The notes under the pieces are model-generated. The model was not told the DNA's origin, ran no database searches, and saw only the letters and a program-made list of their open reading frames with translations. Shown piece after piece: positions 1 to 9,178 of a stretch of 64,000 bases of DNA. Made by a program: the position numbers and the translations under genes. Numbering within the stretch: the stretch's first letter is position 1; every line of letters begins with the position of its first letter. This DNA comes from Candidatus Fraserbacteria bacterium (GTDB lineage Bacteria; Bipolaricaulota; Bipolaricaulia; RBG-16-55-9; JAJCYT01): assembly GCA_029262795.1 (NCBI GenBank), contig JAJCYT010000027.1:118962-182961 (forward strand), written 5' to 3'.

Positions 1-3000
1 CGAGAGCGCAATTCACCAAAGATGCCGGCGCCCTGGTTGGAGCGCACCTGCGTGTTGGTGAGTGTGGCCTGCGTGCTGGTCAACTGGAAGCCATCAGCAC
101 CGTTGTTGGCAACCAAACTCTGAGTCAAAGAAACTTTGGAAGACAAGGCGCGCACTGCGGCGAGGCCGTTGTTTTCCATCTGAGAGTCGGTCATGTCGGC
201 TGCGGATTTCTGCAACACCAAACCTTCTTTGGTGTTCGTGGAAAGCTGACTGCGCATCCCTGCGATCACTGAGTTGGTGGCGTTGATGCCGGTGGCTGTG
301 TTGTCGAACACGCGGCTGTCTTCCAAGCTGGTTGCGGAATTCATCAACTGCACGCCGTCCTGAGGATGGCCATGCACGGTGGTGAAGGACAAGGAAGCGG
401 TGGAATTCAACGCTTCAATGCCTTTGTCGCCATTGTTCAAAATGTCGCTGGTGAACGATTCCAAGGTGGAGTTGTTCAACACAAACCCACTTTGGCCATT
501 CGTGCCCACTGTGCTGTCACGCATGGTGATGGTGGACACTTCAGCGCCCACACCGCGACCGTTGTTGTCCAAGATGCGGCTGGTCACGATTTCGGCAGAA
601 GACGTTCGCAACGTCATACCGTCATCAGGATGATTCTGGATCAAACTCTGCAACAAGGTCACAGCGGAGTTGTTGTCCGCGTTGATGCCCTTGCGACCAT
701 TGCTGGTGATTTCACTGTTGGAAATATCAGCGGTGGAGTTGTCCATGTCGATGCCGTCGATGCCATTGCCGTCGATGAACGACGTGTCAATGACCATCAT
801 GGATTTCAAGGACTGGATGCCTTCACCCTGGTTGCTGAGGATGCGGCTGGTGAAGATATCTGAGGTGGAATCAACCAAGTTGATCCCGTCGTCAGGGTGC
901 AAGTTCACCAAGCTGTCGCTCATGGTTACGATGGAGGCTTTGGCTTCGATGCCTTTGTCGCCGTTGGAGGTGACTTCGGTTTCGGCCATGTCCACCTGAG
1001 AGTCGATCAAGAAAATCCCATCGTTACCGTTGGTCAAAATAAAGCTGTTGTCCAAGAAAACTGCAGAGATGTTCTTTTCTTCAATCCCATACACACCATT
1101 GTCTTGAATGGTAGAAGTGTCAATCTGGGAGGTGCTGCGGTCCATCAAGATGCCGTTTTGTGGATGATCTTCCACCAAGCTTGCGCTCATGATGAGCTGG
1201 GCATTGGCTTCGGCATTGATGCCGTTGACGCCATTGGCGCGCACGGTGGAGGTGTCCACCTGAGCTGTTGCGTCATTCAAGAAGATGCCATCCTGGCCAT
1301 TGTTCTGGACCAAGCTGTTGTCCAAGACGCTCAACTGGGATTTCTCCACAGCGCGCACACCCCACTGGGTGTTGTCTACAATTTGAGACGTGGCAAACTG
1401 GCCCACGCTCTGACCGTTCATCAACACACCGTTGATGCCGTTGGAGCTGACCAAAGAATTGCTGACGTCGGCCACAGAAGATTCGGCCAACAACACACCG
1501 TCTTTGGCATTCACGGTAACGGTGCTGCTGTCCATCACCAACGTGGACTGACCACGACCACTGATGCCCCAGCCCTGGTTGTTCTGAATCACGGACTGCG
1601 CGTTGATGGTGGCGGCACTGGCATTCAAAGCCACACCGTCATCTGGATGTCCGCTCACGGTGGAGTTGGACAAGGTGGCAGTGGAGCCTGTGGCATTCAC
1701 GCCACGGAAGCCATTTGCTGTAATGGTTGAGTTGGTTGCAGATGCAATGGAGGAATTAAGTTCAATCCCGTTTTGTACGTTGCTTTGAATCGTACTGTTG
1801 CTGATGGTGCCCTGGGACTGCGCCGTGAGATGCACACCGTGGGCCTGGTTGTTCTGCACCACGCTGTTGTCCATCGTCAATTCGGACGTGTCGCTGAGGA
1901 ACACACCATCACTGCCGTTGTTAGAAATTTCACTCACGCTGACCTGCGCCGTGGAACTGACCAAGCGCACGCCTTCCTGCGTGTTGTTGGCAATCAAGCT
2001 GTTGTCGCTAACCTGAAGCTGAGAACTGCTTTCGGCCAAAATGCCCTGGTTGCCATTGTTGGAAATGGTGCTGTTGCTGACGTTGGCGGTGGAACTGACC
2101 ACACGTACGCCTTCAGCAGAATTCTGGTCAACCAAACTACCGGAAGCCACATTTACCTGAGCGTTGGCTTCAGCCAAGATGCCCTGTGAGCCATTGGATA
2201 AAATCTGAGTTTCACTGACCGTGGCGTTGGAACTGATCACACGCACACCTTCAGCAGAGTTCTCACTCACAGAACTGCCCGAAGACACCTGTAATTGTGA
2301 GTTCTGGTCAGCCATCACGCCAGTGGCGCCGTTATCCATCAAGCGACTGCTGCTGATCGTGCCAGTGGAATCGCCGATGAACACGCCGTCTTTGGCCTGT
2401 GCGGCAACCACGCCGCCGGTGATGGTTAATGTAGAACCTTCCAAGGCTTCCACACCGCGAGCGCCATTGGAAATTACCTGGCTATTGGAAAGCGTTGCGC
2501 GGGAAGCACCCGTCAACAACACACCGTTGGCTGGATGATTGGAGACCACAGAATTGTCGATCACGGCGTTTGCGCCGTTGACCACTTGAATGCCGTGGTT
2601 GCCATTTTCAGTAAAGGTGCTGCCGTTCGCACGGAACGTGGCAGCGGAACCACTCACCTGCACAGCCCCCTCAGGCTGGTTGGTGATGGTGCCTGCATCA
2701 AAAGACACATCAGATGCGCCATTGATGACCAAGCCGAATTTTTCATTGCCTTGAATTGTGGAGTTGCTGATAGACCCTGTGCTGTCCACGGCCAAGATGC
2801 CGCCTTCAGGGTGACCAGTAATGGTTAATGTGCTGAAATTAATGGTGGCTTGATTGGCCTGCACCCCAAAGCCTGCATTGTTGCTGATGAGCAAGCCGGT
2901 GAGGTTAAGGGCTTCACCACTAGAGACAATGGCCAAACCACTGTTGTTGGAAATTTCACCACCAGTGATGCTCACGCTGGAGTTGGTGAAGCGCAAAGCA

Positions 3001-3539
3001 TGGGTTACTGGCAAGGCTGAAGCATTTTCAGGGCTGATGGTAAGATTGGAAATCTGGACGTTGGAATTAATGATTTCCAAGTTAGATCCAACCCCATCGA
3101 CCTTGACTATGCCGATGTTGTCCACAAAGGTGACGTCATTCATTTCAATATCAGAACTGTCTTCGATGATCATCCCACCTTCAAAGCTTGCCCCATTGGC
3201 TTTGGTGATGATGAAGCCTTCGATCACGATATCGGTTGAATTTTCAATTTTAATCGTAGGTTGACCGGATCGGTTCCCTTCGATTTCATATTGACGATTA
3301 GAACGTGCCGATACAATTTCGATGCGGCGTTTGTTGCGAATTTCTACAAACTCACGGATGTTGCGCGACACTTCAATCGTGTCCCCCGGGCGTGCCTGTT
3401 GTAGCGCCTGACGCAGGGTGCTGGCGTCGCCTGGTACGGTAATCGTGTCCGCCAAAACGGTGATTGCTGGCGTAAATAACCCTATGGATACAATGATTGC
3501 GATCAACCACTGCCGTCCCTGTCGTGCGGGTAATCTCAT
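1..3539 (-). CDS. Giant secreted right-handed beta-helix repeat protein (3' end outside window)
   Basis: The frame stays open from an ATG at 3537-3539 to the left edge, giving 1179 codons without a stop, so the C-terminus is missing. Residues 1 to about 27 form a signal peptide (charged start, hydrophobic stretch, cleavage near VLA). A domain typical of polymorphic or pectate-lyase-like outer-surface proteins follows, then about 45 coils of roughly 23 residues (about 69 bp). Each coil carries an Asn-Asn-Gly-x-x-Gly-(Ile/Val) type turn and Ser/Thr/Val-rich strands. This is the parallel beta-helix (PbH1) pattern. No catalytic site was recognised, so a surface or adhesion role is inference. The start is fixed by a perfect AAGGAGGT at 3546-3553. 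Confidence 0.85.
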   Translation of the reverse strand, partial: MRLPARQGRQWLIAIIVSIGLFTPAITVLADTITVPGDASTLRQALQQARPGDTIEVSRNIREFVEIRNKRRIEIVSARSNRQYEIEGNRSGQPTIKIENSTDIVIEGFIITKANGASFEGGMIIEDSSDIEMNDVTFVDNIGIVKVDGVGSNLEIINSNVQISNLTISPENASALPVTHALRFTNSSVSITGGEISNNSGLAIVSSGEALNLTGLLISNNAGFGVQANQATINFSTLTITGHPEGGILAVDSTGSISNSTIQGNEKFGLVINGASDVSFDAGTITNQPEGAVQVSGSAATFRANGSTFTENGNHGIQVVNGANAVIDNSVVSNHPANGVLLTGASRATLSNSQVISNGARGVEALEGSTLTITGGVVAAQAKDGVFIGDSTGTISSSRLMDNGATGVMADQNSQLQVSSGSSVSENSAEGVRVISSNATVSETQILSNGSQGILAEANAQVNVASGSLVDQNSAEGVRVVSSTANVSNSTISNNGNQGILAESSSQLQVSDNSLIANNTQEGVRLVSSTAQVSVSEISNNGSDGVFLSDTSELTMDNSVVQNNQAHGVHLTAQSQGTISNSTIQSNVQNGIELNSSIASATNSTITANGFRGVNATGSTATLSNSTVSGHPDDGVALNASAATINAQSVIQNNQGWGISGRGQSTLVMDSSTVTVNAKDGVLLAESSVADVSNSLVSSNGINGVLMNGQSVGQFATSQIVDNTQWGVRAVEKSQLSVLDNSLVQNNGQDGIFLNDATAQVDTSTVRANGVNGINAEANAQLIMSASLVEDHPQNGILMDRSTSQIDTSTIQDNGVYGIEEKNISAVFLDNSFILTNGNDGIFLIDSQVDMAETEVTSNGDKGIEAKASIVTMSDSLVNLHPDDGINLVDSTSDIFTSRILSNQGEGIQSLKSMMVIDTSFIDGNGIDGIDMDNSTADISNSEITSNGRKGINADNNSAVTLLQSLIQNHPDDGMTLRTSSAEIVTSRILDNNGRGVGAEVSTITMRDSTVGTNGQSGFVLNNSTLESFTSDILNNGDKGIEALNSTASLSFTTVHGHPQDGVQLMNSATSLEDSRVFDNTATGINATNSVIAGMRSQLSTNTKEGLVLQKSAADMTDSQMENNGLAAVRALSSKVSLTQSLVANNGADGFQLTSTQATLTNTQVRSNQGAGIFGELRS

Positions 3540-3545
3540 CTTGAG

Positions 3546-3553
3546 ACCTCCTT
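3546..3553 (-). promoter_or_regulatory. Strong ribosome-binding site of the beta-helix gene
   Basis: AAGGAGGT on the minus strand lies 6 bases before the ATG at 3539. It decides the start of the beta-helix gene. The rest of the 3540-3864 gap between the two divergent genes is AT-rich and should hold both promoters; I could not place either with confidence. Confidence 0.7.
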
Positions 3554-3864
3554 AAGATGGTTTTCCGGTGTGTGTCTCGCCCTTATCTCAGGCACACCTT
3601 CTAACTTGTTGAAAAAATGATTAAACGGGGACCGAATGGAACAGGTCACCCTACCCAATTTGAGGGTATCAAAGTATGGATGAAAAAAACATGCACAAAG
3701 TGTGAAAAACGAATGGTATGCAGACTACACTTTAAAGGGTTTTTTAAGTGATTGAATGAAATATAAAAAGTGGTGGTTGGTGAAGATAATTATAAAAGTG
3801 TCAGAATTTGGATTAAGAAATTTACCATTTTGATCAATCTTCTGTGATGAAAAGGACGTATATT

Positions 3865-4752
3865 ATGGTGTTGTTTCGCAAAGGGCTAAGTTTAGGGATG
3901 ATCGTTCTTATTGCATTTTTAATATTTTCAGGGTCATCAGCATCTTCTTTAAGCCAAACCACTTCTACAGATCTGACTTCATTTTCACTCATTAAATCTT
4001 GGGAGACTGAAAAGGTGTTTTTAACGCCGGAAGCCGTTTTATATGATGCAGTCAATGAAATTCTTTATGTGGCAAACATCAATGGATCTCCTGTTGATGA
4101 TGACGGGAATGGCTTTGTTTCAAAGCTGAACTTGGATGGTGAAATTGAAACGCTCGAATGGATCACAGGGTTGAGTGCGCCAAAAGGCATGGCAACAGAT
4201 GGCAGCACACTTTACGTAGCAGATCTTGATGCGTTGGTTGAAATTGATATTGCACAAGACCAAATCGTGAATCGACATCGACCTGAAGGGGCTATTTTGC
4301 TTAATGATGTTGTGTTTGGGCCAGATGGAGAATTGTATATCACCGACACCAATGCCGGTAAAATTTTCAAATTTGAAAATAACGAAATGACTACATTTGC
4401 TGAAGGGCCAGTCCTAAACGGTGCCAATGGCATTACGCTGCACGAAGATGTTCTTTTAACAGGATCAATTCGCCAAGGTACGTTAATCAGTGTGAGTTTG
4501 GAAAATGCTGAGACCACAGTTTTGCTCACTGGGTTTGGCGCTTTTGATGGGATCGTTCCAGATGGCAATGAGAATTTCTGGGTGTCTGATTTCAACAGTC
4601 GAATCTTCATCACGAACTTACAGGAAAGGCGAATGGTTTTGCGTGTTTCTCCAGGTGATTCAGCCGATATCGAATATATCGTTGACAGAAAACTGTTGCT
4701 TGTTCCAACGTTCAGAGGCAATCAGGTTGTCGCTTATGAAGTTCAAGAATAG
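3865..4752 (+). CDS. Exported SMP-30/NHL-like beta-propeller protein
   Basis: 295 residues. An N-terminal hydrophobic signal segment (about residues 7-25) is followed by repeats with the pattern Asp-Gly-x-x-(Leu/Tyr)-Tyr-Val-Ala-Asp. That pattern is shared by six-bladed propellers of the SMP-30/gluconolactonase and NHL groups. The likely role is a periplasmic lactonase-like enzyme or binding protein; metal ligands could not be assigned with certainty. The frame also offers GTG 3844 and ATG 3847, but AAAGGA at 3851-3856 sits 8 bases before ATG 3865 and that start gives the cleaner signal peptide. The gene is divergent from the beta-helix gene and ends at a shared terminator. Confidence 0.75.
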   Translation: MVLFRKGLSLGMIVLIAFLIFSGSSASSLSQTTSTDLTSFSLIKSWETEKVFLTPEAVLYDAVNEILYVANINGSPVDDDGNGFVSKLNLDGEIETLEWITGLSAPKGMATDGSTLYVADLDALVEIDIAQDQIVNRHRPEGAILLNDVVFGPDGELYITDTNAGKIFKFENNEMTTFAEGPVLNGANGITLHEDVLLTGSIRQGTLISVSLENAETTVLLTGFGAFDGIVPDGNENFWVSDFNSRIFITNLQERRMVLRVSPGDSADIEYIVDRKLLLVPTFRGNQVVAYEVQE

Positions 4753-4819
4753 ACAACTGTTTAACAAATTTGGCTCTAAAGCAATGATGAGGTATTGCCA
4801 ATCTTGGTCATAAAGTGTT

Positions 4820-4866
4820 AATGGCTGCAACTGCCAAAGCAAGGCACCTTAGCAGTTGCAGCCATT
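4820..4866. terminator. Bidirectional hairpin between convergent genes
   Basis: A perfect 15-bp inverted repeat (4820-4834 and 4852-4866) with a 17-base loop lies between the stops of the propeller gene and the cysteine hydrolase gene. It can end transcripts from both sides. Confidence 0.7.
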
Positions 4867-4879
4867 GTTTGTTATTGAT

Positions 4880-5713
4880 TTAAGCGCGACCAGCACCTCG
4901 CATCATGGCATAACGTGTTTCTTCAGTGTTGATCACGGTATTGGCGATGAAGCGGAAGTTGGTCATTGCGGCGGCATAGCCATCGCCATCGGGGATGATG
5001 GCAGCAGCAGTGGCGTCGCTGACCACAGCCACCTCAAAGCCTGTTTCCAAAAGGCTTCTTAGATGTGATTCCACGCACAAGTTGGCCGACATGCCGCACA
5101 GAATGACTTTGTCGATACGGCGCTTGCGTAATTGCAGGACCAGATCGTTGTTCTCTGGTCCATACACCTTATGGGGACTTGTGATGATGGTTTCACCGTC
5201 CTCAATCAAAGGCTTGTAGCGTTCTAGCCAATCAGCGCCGGAGCCTTCAAATCCTGTTAAATCGAGCGCACCGGTGCGATCAAACATGTTGATGCTGTGC
5301 ATCACTTTTTCCAAAGCACCTTCAAATTTCCAGCCATGGTCAGTAGGGTAATAATAATGAGGTGAAATAAACACTGGATAGCCCCAAAATTTGGCCGAAC
5401 GCATCAAGTCTTCGATGTTTTGCACCGTATTGTTCTCGGTGACGCTGGAGCCGACCAACTCCCAGGTGACCCCATCAGGACTGAGAAAATCGTTTTGAGG
5501 GTCGGTGATCAACAATGCTGTGTCATTGATGTCAATGTCCACCCCAGGGTCGGGCAAGATGCCTTCAGGTTGTTCATCTTGTTGTTGGTTTTCATGATTG
5601 GAAAAAGCTGTGCTTGAATGCAAACCCAGTGCCAAAGCACCGGCCGCAGTGCCTTTGAGGAGTTGTCTGCGTGAGACTTTGTGTTCTTGTTCTTTTTTAG
5701 GTTTGGAACTCAT
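4880..5713 (-). CDS. Tat-exported isochorismatase-like cysteine hydrolase
   Basis: 277 residues. The N-terminus has a twin-arginine motif (SRRQLLKG, residues 14-21) and an Ala/Gly-rich h-region, so the folded enzyme should be exported to the periplasm. The rest is an isochorismatase-family alpha/beta fold with the expected triad: Asp71 in TDPQNDF, Lys182 and Cys213 in SANLCVESH. Family members hydrolyse amides such as nicotinamide, N-carbamoyl compounds or ureidoacrylate; the substrate here cannot be told. An exported member is unusual, since most are cytosolic. The gene stands alone, convergent with the propeller gene. Confidence 0.85.
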   Translation of the reverse strand: MSSKPKKEQEHKVSRRQLLKGTAAGALALGLHSSTAFSNHENQQQDEQPEGILPDPGVDIDINDTALLITDPQNDFLSPDGVTWELVGSSVTENNTVQNIEDLMRSAKFWGYPVFISPHYYYPTDHGWKFEGALEKVMHSINMFDRTGALDLTGFEGSGADWLERYKPLIEDGETIITSPHKVYGPENNDLVLQLRKRRIDKVILCGMSANLCVESHLRSLLETGFEVAVVSDATAAAIIPDGDGYAAAMTNFRFIANTVINTEETRYAMMRGAGRA

Positions 5714-5806
5714 GTTGCCTCCTTGATACTAAGTTGACCACAACCCTAACTTTTGTAAATTGTTCTAAGGTTCGATGAGATTTTGTAGTTATTTGAACAA
5801 CTTAAC

Positions 5807-6385
5807 CTATAGTGGCGCGATAACAAACAGGCAGTCAAATGTAATAGGATCGCCCATTTCGCCGCCAAAACCACTCATATTTACTGCGCCCGAAAGCCTT
5901 ACGCTGGCTTCTAAACCACGAAACCCCCGTGTGGCTGAAAGGATATTGTTTTCACCTGACGTCGGAATGCTGCCGGTGATGTGCGTGGAGTTGGGAGAGC
6001 CATGAGTGGTTGGCTGTACGCTGGCCAGCCCTTGAGAAATCATTATGCCTTTGAACATATAGTAGAAAATTGTAGTACCGATAACTTGTAGCCCATCGTC
6101 CATAGGATCATCGGGGTTGTTTTCAATCACACCAACCACTTCCAAGCAGTCAGTGGCATAGCCCACGATTTCGCCAGTGGCGGCGTTTTCCAAATCGACA
6201 TCAAAACACCACATGCCTTGCTCCCCTTTAGCAGGTTCTGGTTCGCGTGCGTGACCAGTACCAACGAGGCGGAGTACCATTTGTTCAGAACTTGAACTAA
6301 AATGTGAGGCATCCATTGTGCTTGGCAATGCCCAAAATAGCCCGAGCATCAAAACAGCGATGATTAACATTTTTTGAAATCTCAT
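5807..6385 (-). CDS. Small secreted protein, possible AOC/dirigent-like barrel
   Basis: 192 residues with a clear signal peptide (hydrophobic residues about 6-22). The mature part has three Cys (near residues 59, 80 and 184) that could pair in the periplasm. Its C-terminal half contains TRGFRGLEASVRLSGAV, which resembles the end of allene oxide cyclase/dirigent-type beta-barrels; this similarity is weak and from memory. No enzyme residues were recognised. It lies downstream of the cysteine hydrolase promoter region in the same orientation, with its own start. Confidence 0.6.
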   Translation of the reverse strand: MRFQKMLIIAVLMLGLFWALPSTMDASHFSSSSEQMVLRLVGTGHAREPEPAKGEQGMWCFDVDLENAATGEIVGYATDCLEVVGVIENNPDDPMDDGLQVIGTTIFYYMFKGIMISQGLASVQPTTHGSPNSTHITGSIPTSGENNILSATRGFRGLEASVRLSGAVNMSGFGGEMGDPITFDCLFVIAPL

Positions 6386-6489
6386 CTAAACTCCTTGTTT
6401 GGCTGATATCAGCATAATAACCAAATTAAGCTGTGTGGAGTGAAAAATGTCCATTTCAAATCTTACCCTCTTTTTAGGAGAAAGGAGGG

Positions 6490-7317
6490 CTAAGTCAAAA
6501 TGCCACTGATGCGAGTAATCTCCAGCCCTTGTTTTTTAAGTTCATCACAATAAACGTTAATGCCTACAGCATCAGAAGAAATGTGACCACTAATCACCAT
6601 GTTTTTGCCTTTGCCTTCATATTCTTCTTTGATCTTTTGCGTGTCTTGTGGGCTGCAATGGATGTAGAGCACCGTGTCCACGCCATGATCAAAATAGGCT
6701 TTGGCGATAGGATAGCCGCCATTGGTGCCTGCGGCGTGAGAGATGGCCACTTTACCAAGCGGATTGTCTGGTGAGCCGACGCGAACTTGGAAGTCCGTTA
6801 AGGCAATCTGGAACTCTTTCATGTCTGCTTTGAATTGATCAATCAATGCAGACACTGGCTGATCGGGTGAAAGTTTGTTGGTTGATTCCACCATCATCTG
6901 ACGGCCAATTTCATCCAGAGGCAAGTGAATATTGAGATAAGGCATGTCGATTAATTTGGCAATCGAAGGCGTGTGATCATAATTGGCTGCGTGCATCCCC
7001 ATCTGAGCATTGGTCACTTTTTCTTCGACGATGGGACGGGCTACGGATTCCGGCACCCCAGCCGCCGTCATCTGATCCAGATGTGTCCACAGCACATCGG
7101 CAAAGTCTAGCCGTGCGGTATCACCAATTGGGTGATGGGCAATCACAGCGTCATAGCCTAAATCTCGACCGAGCAAGAGTTCTGGTGCGCCCATGTCGAT
7201 GCCCATGATGGCTTTCTTAATATTTTCACCAGGATGATAAATGGCGCTGTCTGCGGGGATTTTGGTCATGCCCGCCATATCTAGAGATAATTGCATGAGT
7301 TGATCTGTGTTCATCAT
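6490..7317 (-). CDS. Nif3-like dinuclear metal centre protein
   Basis: 275 residues. The segment around residues 38-65 (GIDMGAPELLLGRDLGYDAVIAHHP, split here as GIDMGAPELL and AVIAHHP) matches the Nif3/YbgI/GTP cyclohydrolase 1 type 2 family. The His-His pair provides metal ligands in that family, whose exact reaction is unsettled. It is 22 bp downstream of trpC in the same direction and may be cotranscribed with the tryptophan operon. Starts at 7317 and 7314 are adjacent ATG codons behind AAGGGAG; either is possible. Confidence 0.8.
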   Translation of the reverse strand: MMNTDQLMQLSLDMAGMTKIPADSAIYHPGENIKKAIMGIDMGAPELLLGRDLGYDAVIAHHPIGDTARLDFADVLWTHLDQMTAAGVPESVARPIVEEKVTNAQMGMHAANYDHTPSIAKLIDMPYLNIHLPLDEIGRQMMVESTNKLSPDQPVSALIDQFKADMKEFQIALTDFQVRVGSPDNPLGKVAISHAAGTNGGYPIAKAYFDHGVDTVLYIHCSPQDTQKIKEEYEGKGKNMVISGHISSDAVGINVYCDELKKQGLEITRISGILT

Positions 7318-7340
7318 GGTAACTCCCTTACCCGAAAATT

Positions 7341-8138
7341 TTATGAAGTGATTTTTCGTTTCAATGATTTGGCTGATGCCAATAAATCTTTTAACAAACT
7401 TTGTGGATTTTCAGACTTCATCAAGGAAGTGCCAATGAGGCAAGCGTCTGCACCACATTGACTCAAAAATTTCAAATCTTTTTCTGAATAAACCCCACTC
7501 AAACTCCACACCATGCGGTCTTTTTTACACTCAGCCAAAATGGTTTGGGTCGTGGCCAAATCAACTTCGAGCGTTTTTAGATCACGGTTGTTGATGCCAA
7601 TCATGTGTGCTTTGCTTTGCAAGGCTCGTTCGTATTCTTGACTGTCATACACTTCCAGCAAAACTTCGAGGTTGTGATCGGTTGCAGCTTGAATCATCTC
7701 ATCCAAATTCAGTTTTGCATAACCACGCTCGAATAAAGCAAGAATCAGCAACACAGCAGACGCGCCTGTAGATTTCGAGACATTGAGTTGAACAGGATCA
7801 AGCACAAAATCTTTGAACAGCACGGGCAATCCTTGTTGTGCTGCATAGTTGAGGTTTTTCAAACTGCCGCCGAAGTGAATAGGCTCGGTCAACACGGACA
7901 GTCCAGTAACGCCTGCATCTATATACAGGTCAATAATATCCGTAGCAGATTTATCTCCAATTAGATTGCCACCTGAAGGGGAGGAGGGTTTGACTTCCGT
8001 GATAAGTCCTAACCCTTCTTGTGATTCAACAGCTTTAACAAAAGATGGTGCTGAAATGGAAGCATTTTTAAATTTGTAATAACCACTGTCGATGGTTTCT
8101 AAAGCCGTCTTTGCAAGTTTATCAAGATAGTCAGTCAT
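7341..8138 (-). CDS. trpC: Indole-3-glycerol phosphate synthase
   Basis: 265 residues, normal length for a monofunctional TrpC (no TrpF domain fused). It closes the indole ring in tryptophan synthesis. Family motifs are present: EVKPSSPSGG near residue 50 (catalytic Glu-Val-Lys), GINNRDLKT near 180 and the terminal phosphate-binding stretch with LIGTSLM near 238. The frame is open upstream to 8231, but that extension overlaps trpD. The ATG at 8138 starts one base after the trpD stop, which points to translational coupling. Confidence 0.95.
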   Translation of the reverse strand: MTDYLDKLAKTALETIDSGYYKFKNASISAPSFVKAVESQEGLGLITEVKPSSPSGGNLIGDKSATDIIDLYIDAGVTGLSVLTEPIHFGGSLKNLNYAAQQGLPVLFKDFVLDPVQLNVSKSTGASAVLLILALFERGYAKLNLDEMIQAATDHNLEVLLEVYDSQEYERALQSKAHMIGINNRDLKTLEVDLATTQTILAECKKDRMVWSLSGVYSEKDLKFLSQCGADACLIGTSLMKSENPQSLLKDLLASAKSLKRKITS

Positions 8139-8139
8139 A

Positions 8140-9177
8140 TTATTGTTTCGCGTGTTTGGTCGTGTGCTCAATGAGTGCTTGAAGTTTTTCCTGCGCTGCG
8201 CCAGACTTGATGCTTTCTTTTGCCAGTTCAATGCCAGCTTCGATGGAGTCTGATTTGCCAGCCGCGTACAACGCTGCGCCTGCGTTCAGCAACACAATAT
8301 CCAAACGCTCATCTTCAAGATTCCCGCTTAAAATATTGCGAGCGAGTTCCGCACTTTCTTCAGGAGACACGTTTTTTACTTTATCCAATGTGGTTGTGGT
8401 GAATCCGTATTTCTCTGGGCTGACCCGATGTTGCTGCACGCCATCTTCATTTAGTTCGCCAATGAGGGTTTCACCGATGGTTGAAAATTCATCCACACCA
8501 TCGATACCGTGAACGACCAACGCCCGTTTGACACCAAGGGTTTTCAATACATGCGGATACACTTCGACCAGGTGTGGTGAAAATACGCCCATCAAATGCA
8601 CGTTTGCGCCTGCTGGATTGGTGAGTGGGCCAAGCATGTTAAAGACTGTGCGAATGCCCAGTTCCTTGCGCGGGCCGATGGCAAATCGCATGGCAGGATG
8701 ATGGCCCGGAGCAAAAAGGAATCCAATACCGATAGACTCGATGGAGTCTTTCACAGCTTCAGGCGGCACTGCAAGTTTGACGCCCAGAGCTTCCAATACG
8801 TCCGCGCTGCCGGATAATGAAGTGCTGCTGCGGTTGCCGTGCTTGGCCACCGGCACACCTGCCCCTGAAATAATGAAGGCGGCTGTGGTTGAGATGTTGA
8901 AGGTTTTCAATGGCGCGCCACCTGTACCACAAACATCAATCAGCACATCAGCTTCAGGTTGGATGCTGATACTGTGCTGCCGCATCACGCGGGCGAAGGC
9001 GGAAATTTCTTCTACGGTTTCGCCTTTGGTGCGAAGACCCATTAAAAAAGCGCCAATCTGTGATTCGGTGGCAAGGCCGCTCATTAATTCATTCATCGAG
9101 GCTTGGGCCAATTCAGTTTCAAGGTTCTGGCCATCGGCCAATAAGTTGAGTGATTTCTGTATATTCAGTTTATTCAT
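8140..9177 (-). CDS. trpD: Anthranilate phosphoribosyltransferase
   Basis: 345 residues. It transfers phosphoribose from PRPP to anthranilate, the second step of tryptophan synthesis. The signature DVCGTGG followed by the Thr/Ser-rich loop and KHGNRSS lies at about residues 82-117, as in TrpD, and a helical N-terminal domain precedes it. It is the separate, unfused form. The start lies one base after trpG ends, so trpG-trpD-trpC are probably translated in series. Confidence 0.95.
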   Translation of the reverse strand: MNKLNIQKSLNLLADGQNLETELAQASMNELMSGLATESQIGAFLMGLRTKGETVEEISAFARVMRQHSISIQPEADVLIDVCGTGGAPLKTFNISTTAAFIISGAGVPVAKHGNRSSTSLSGSADVLEALGVKLAVPPEAVKDSIESIGIGFLFAPGHHPAMRFAIGPRKELGIRTVFNMLGPLTNPAGANVHLMGVFSPHLVEVYPHVLKTLGVKRALVVHGIDGVDEFSTIGETLIGELNEDGVQQHRVSPEKYGFTTTTLDKVKNVSPEESAELARNILSGNLEDERLDIVLLNAGAALYAAGKSDSIEAGIELAKESIKSGAAQEKLQALIEHTTKHAKQ

Positions 9178-9178
9178 A

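Noticed and set aside
366-3264. Several long plus-strand frames (for example 897-1730 and 1773-2189)
   Set aside because: They lie antisense to the beta-helix gene, whose 69-bp repeat keeps the opposite strand free of stops. Their translations are repeat shadows and they lack ribosome sites.
1-3300. Possible CRISPR-like or satellite repeat because of regular spacing
   Set aside because: The period is about 69 bp, the copies vary freely at third codon positions and the protein motif is what is conserved. It is coding repeat, not an array.
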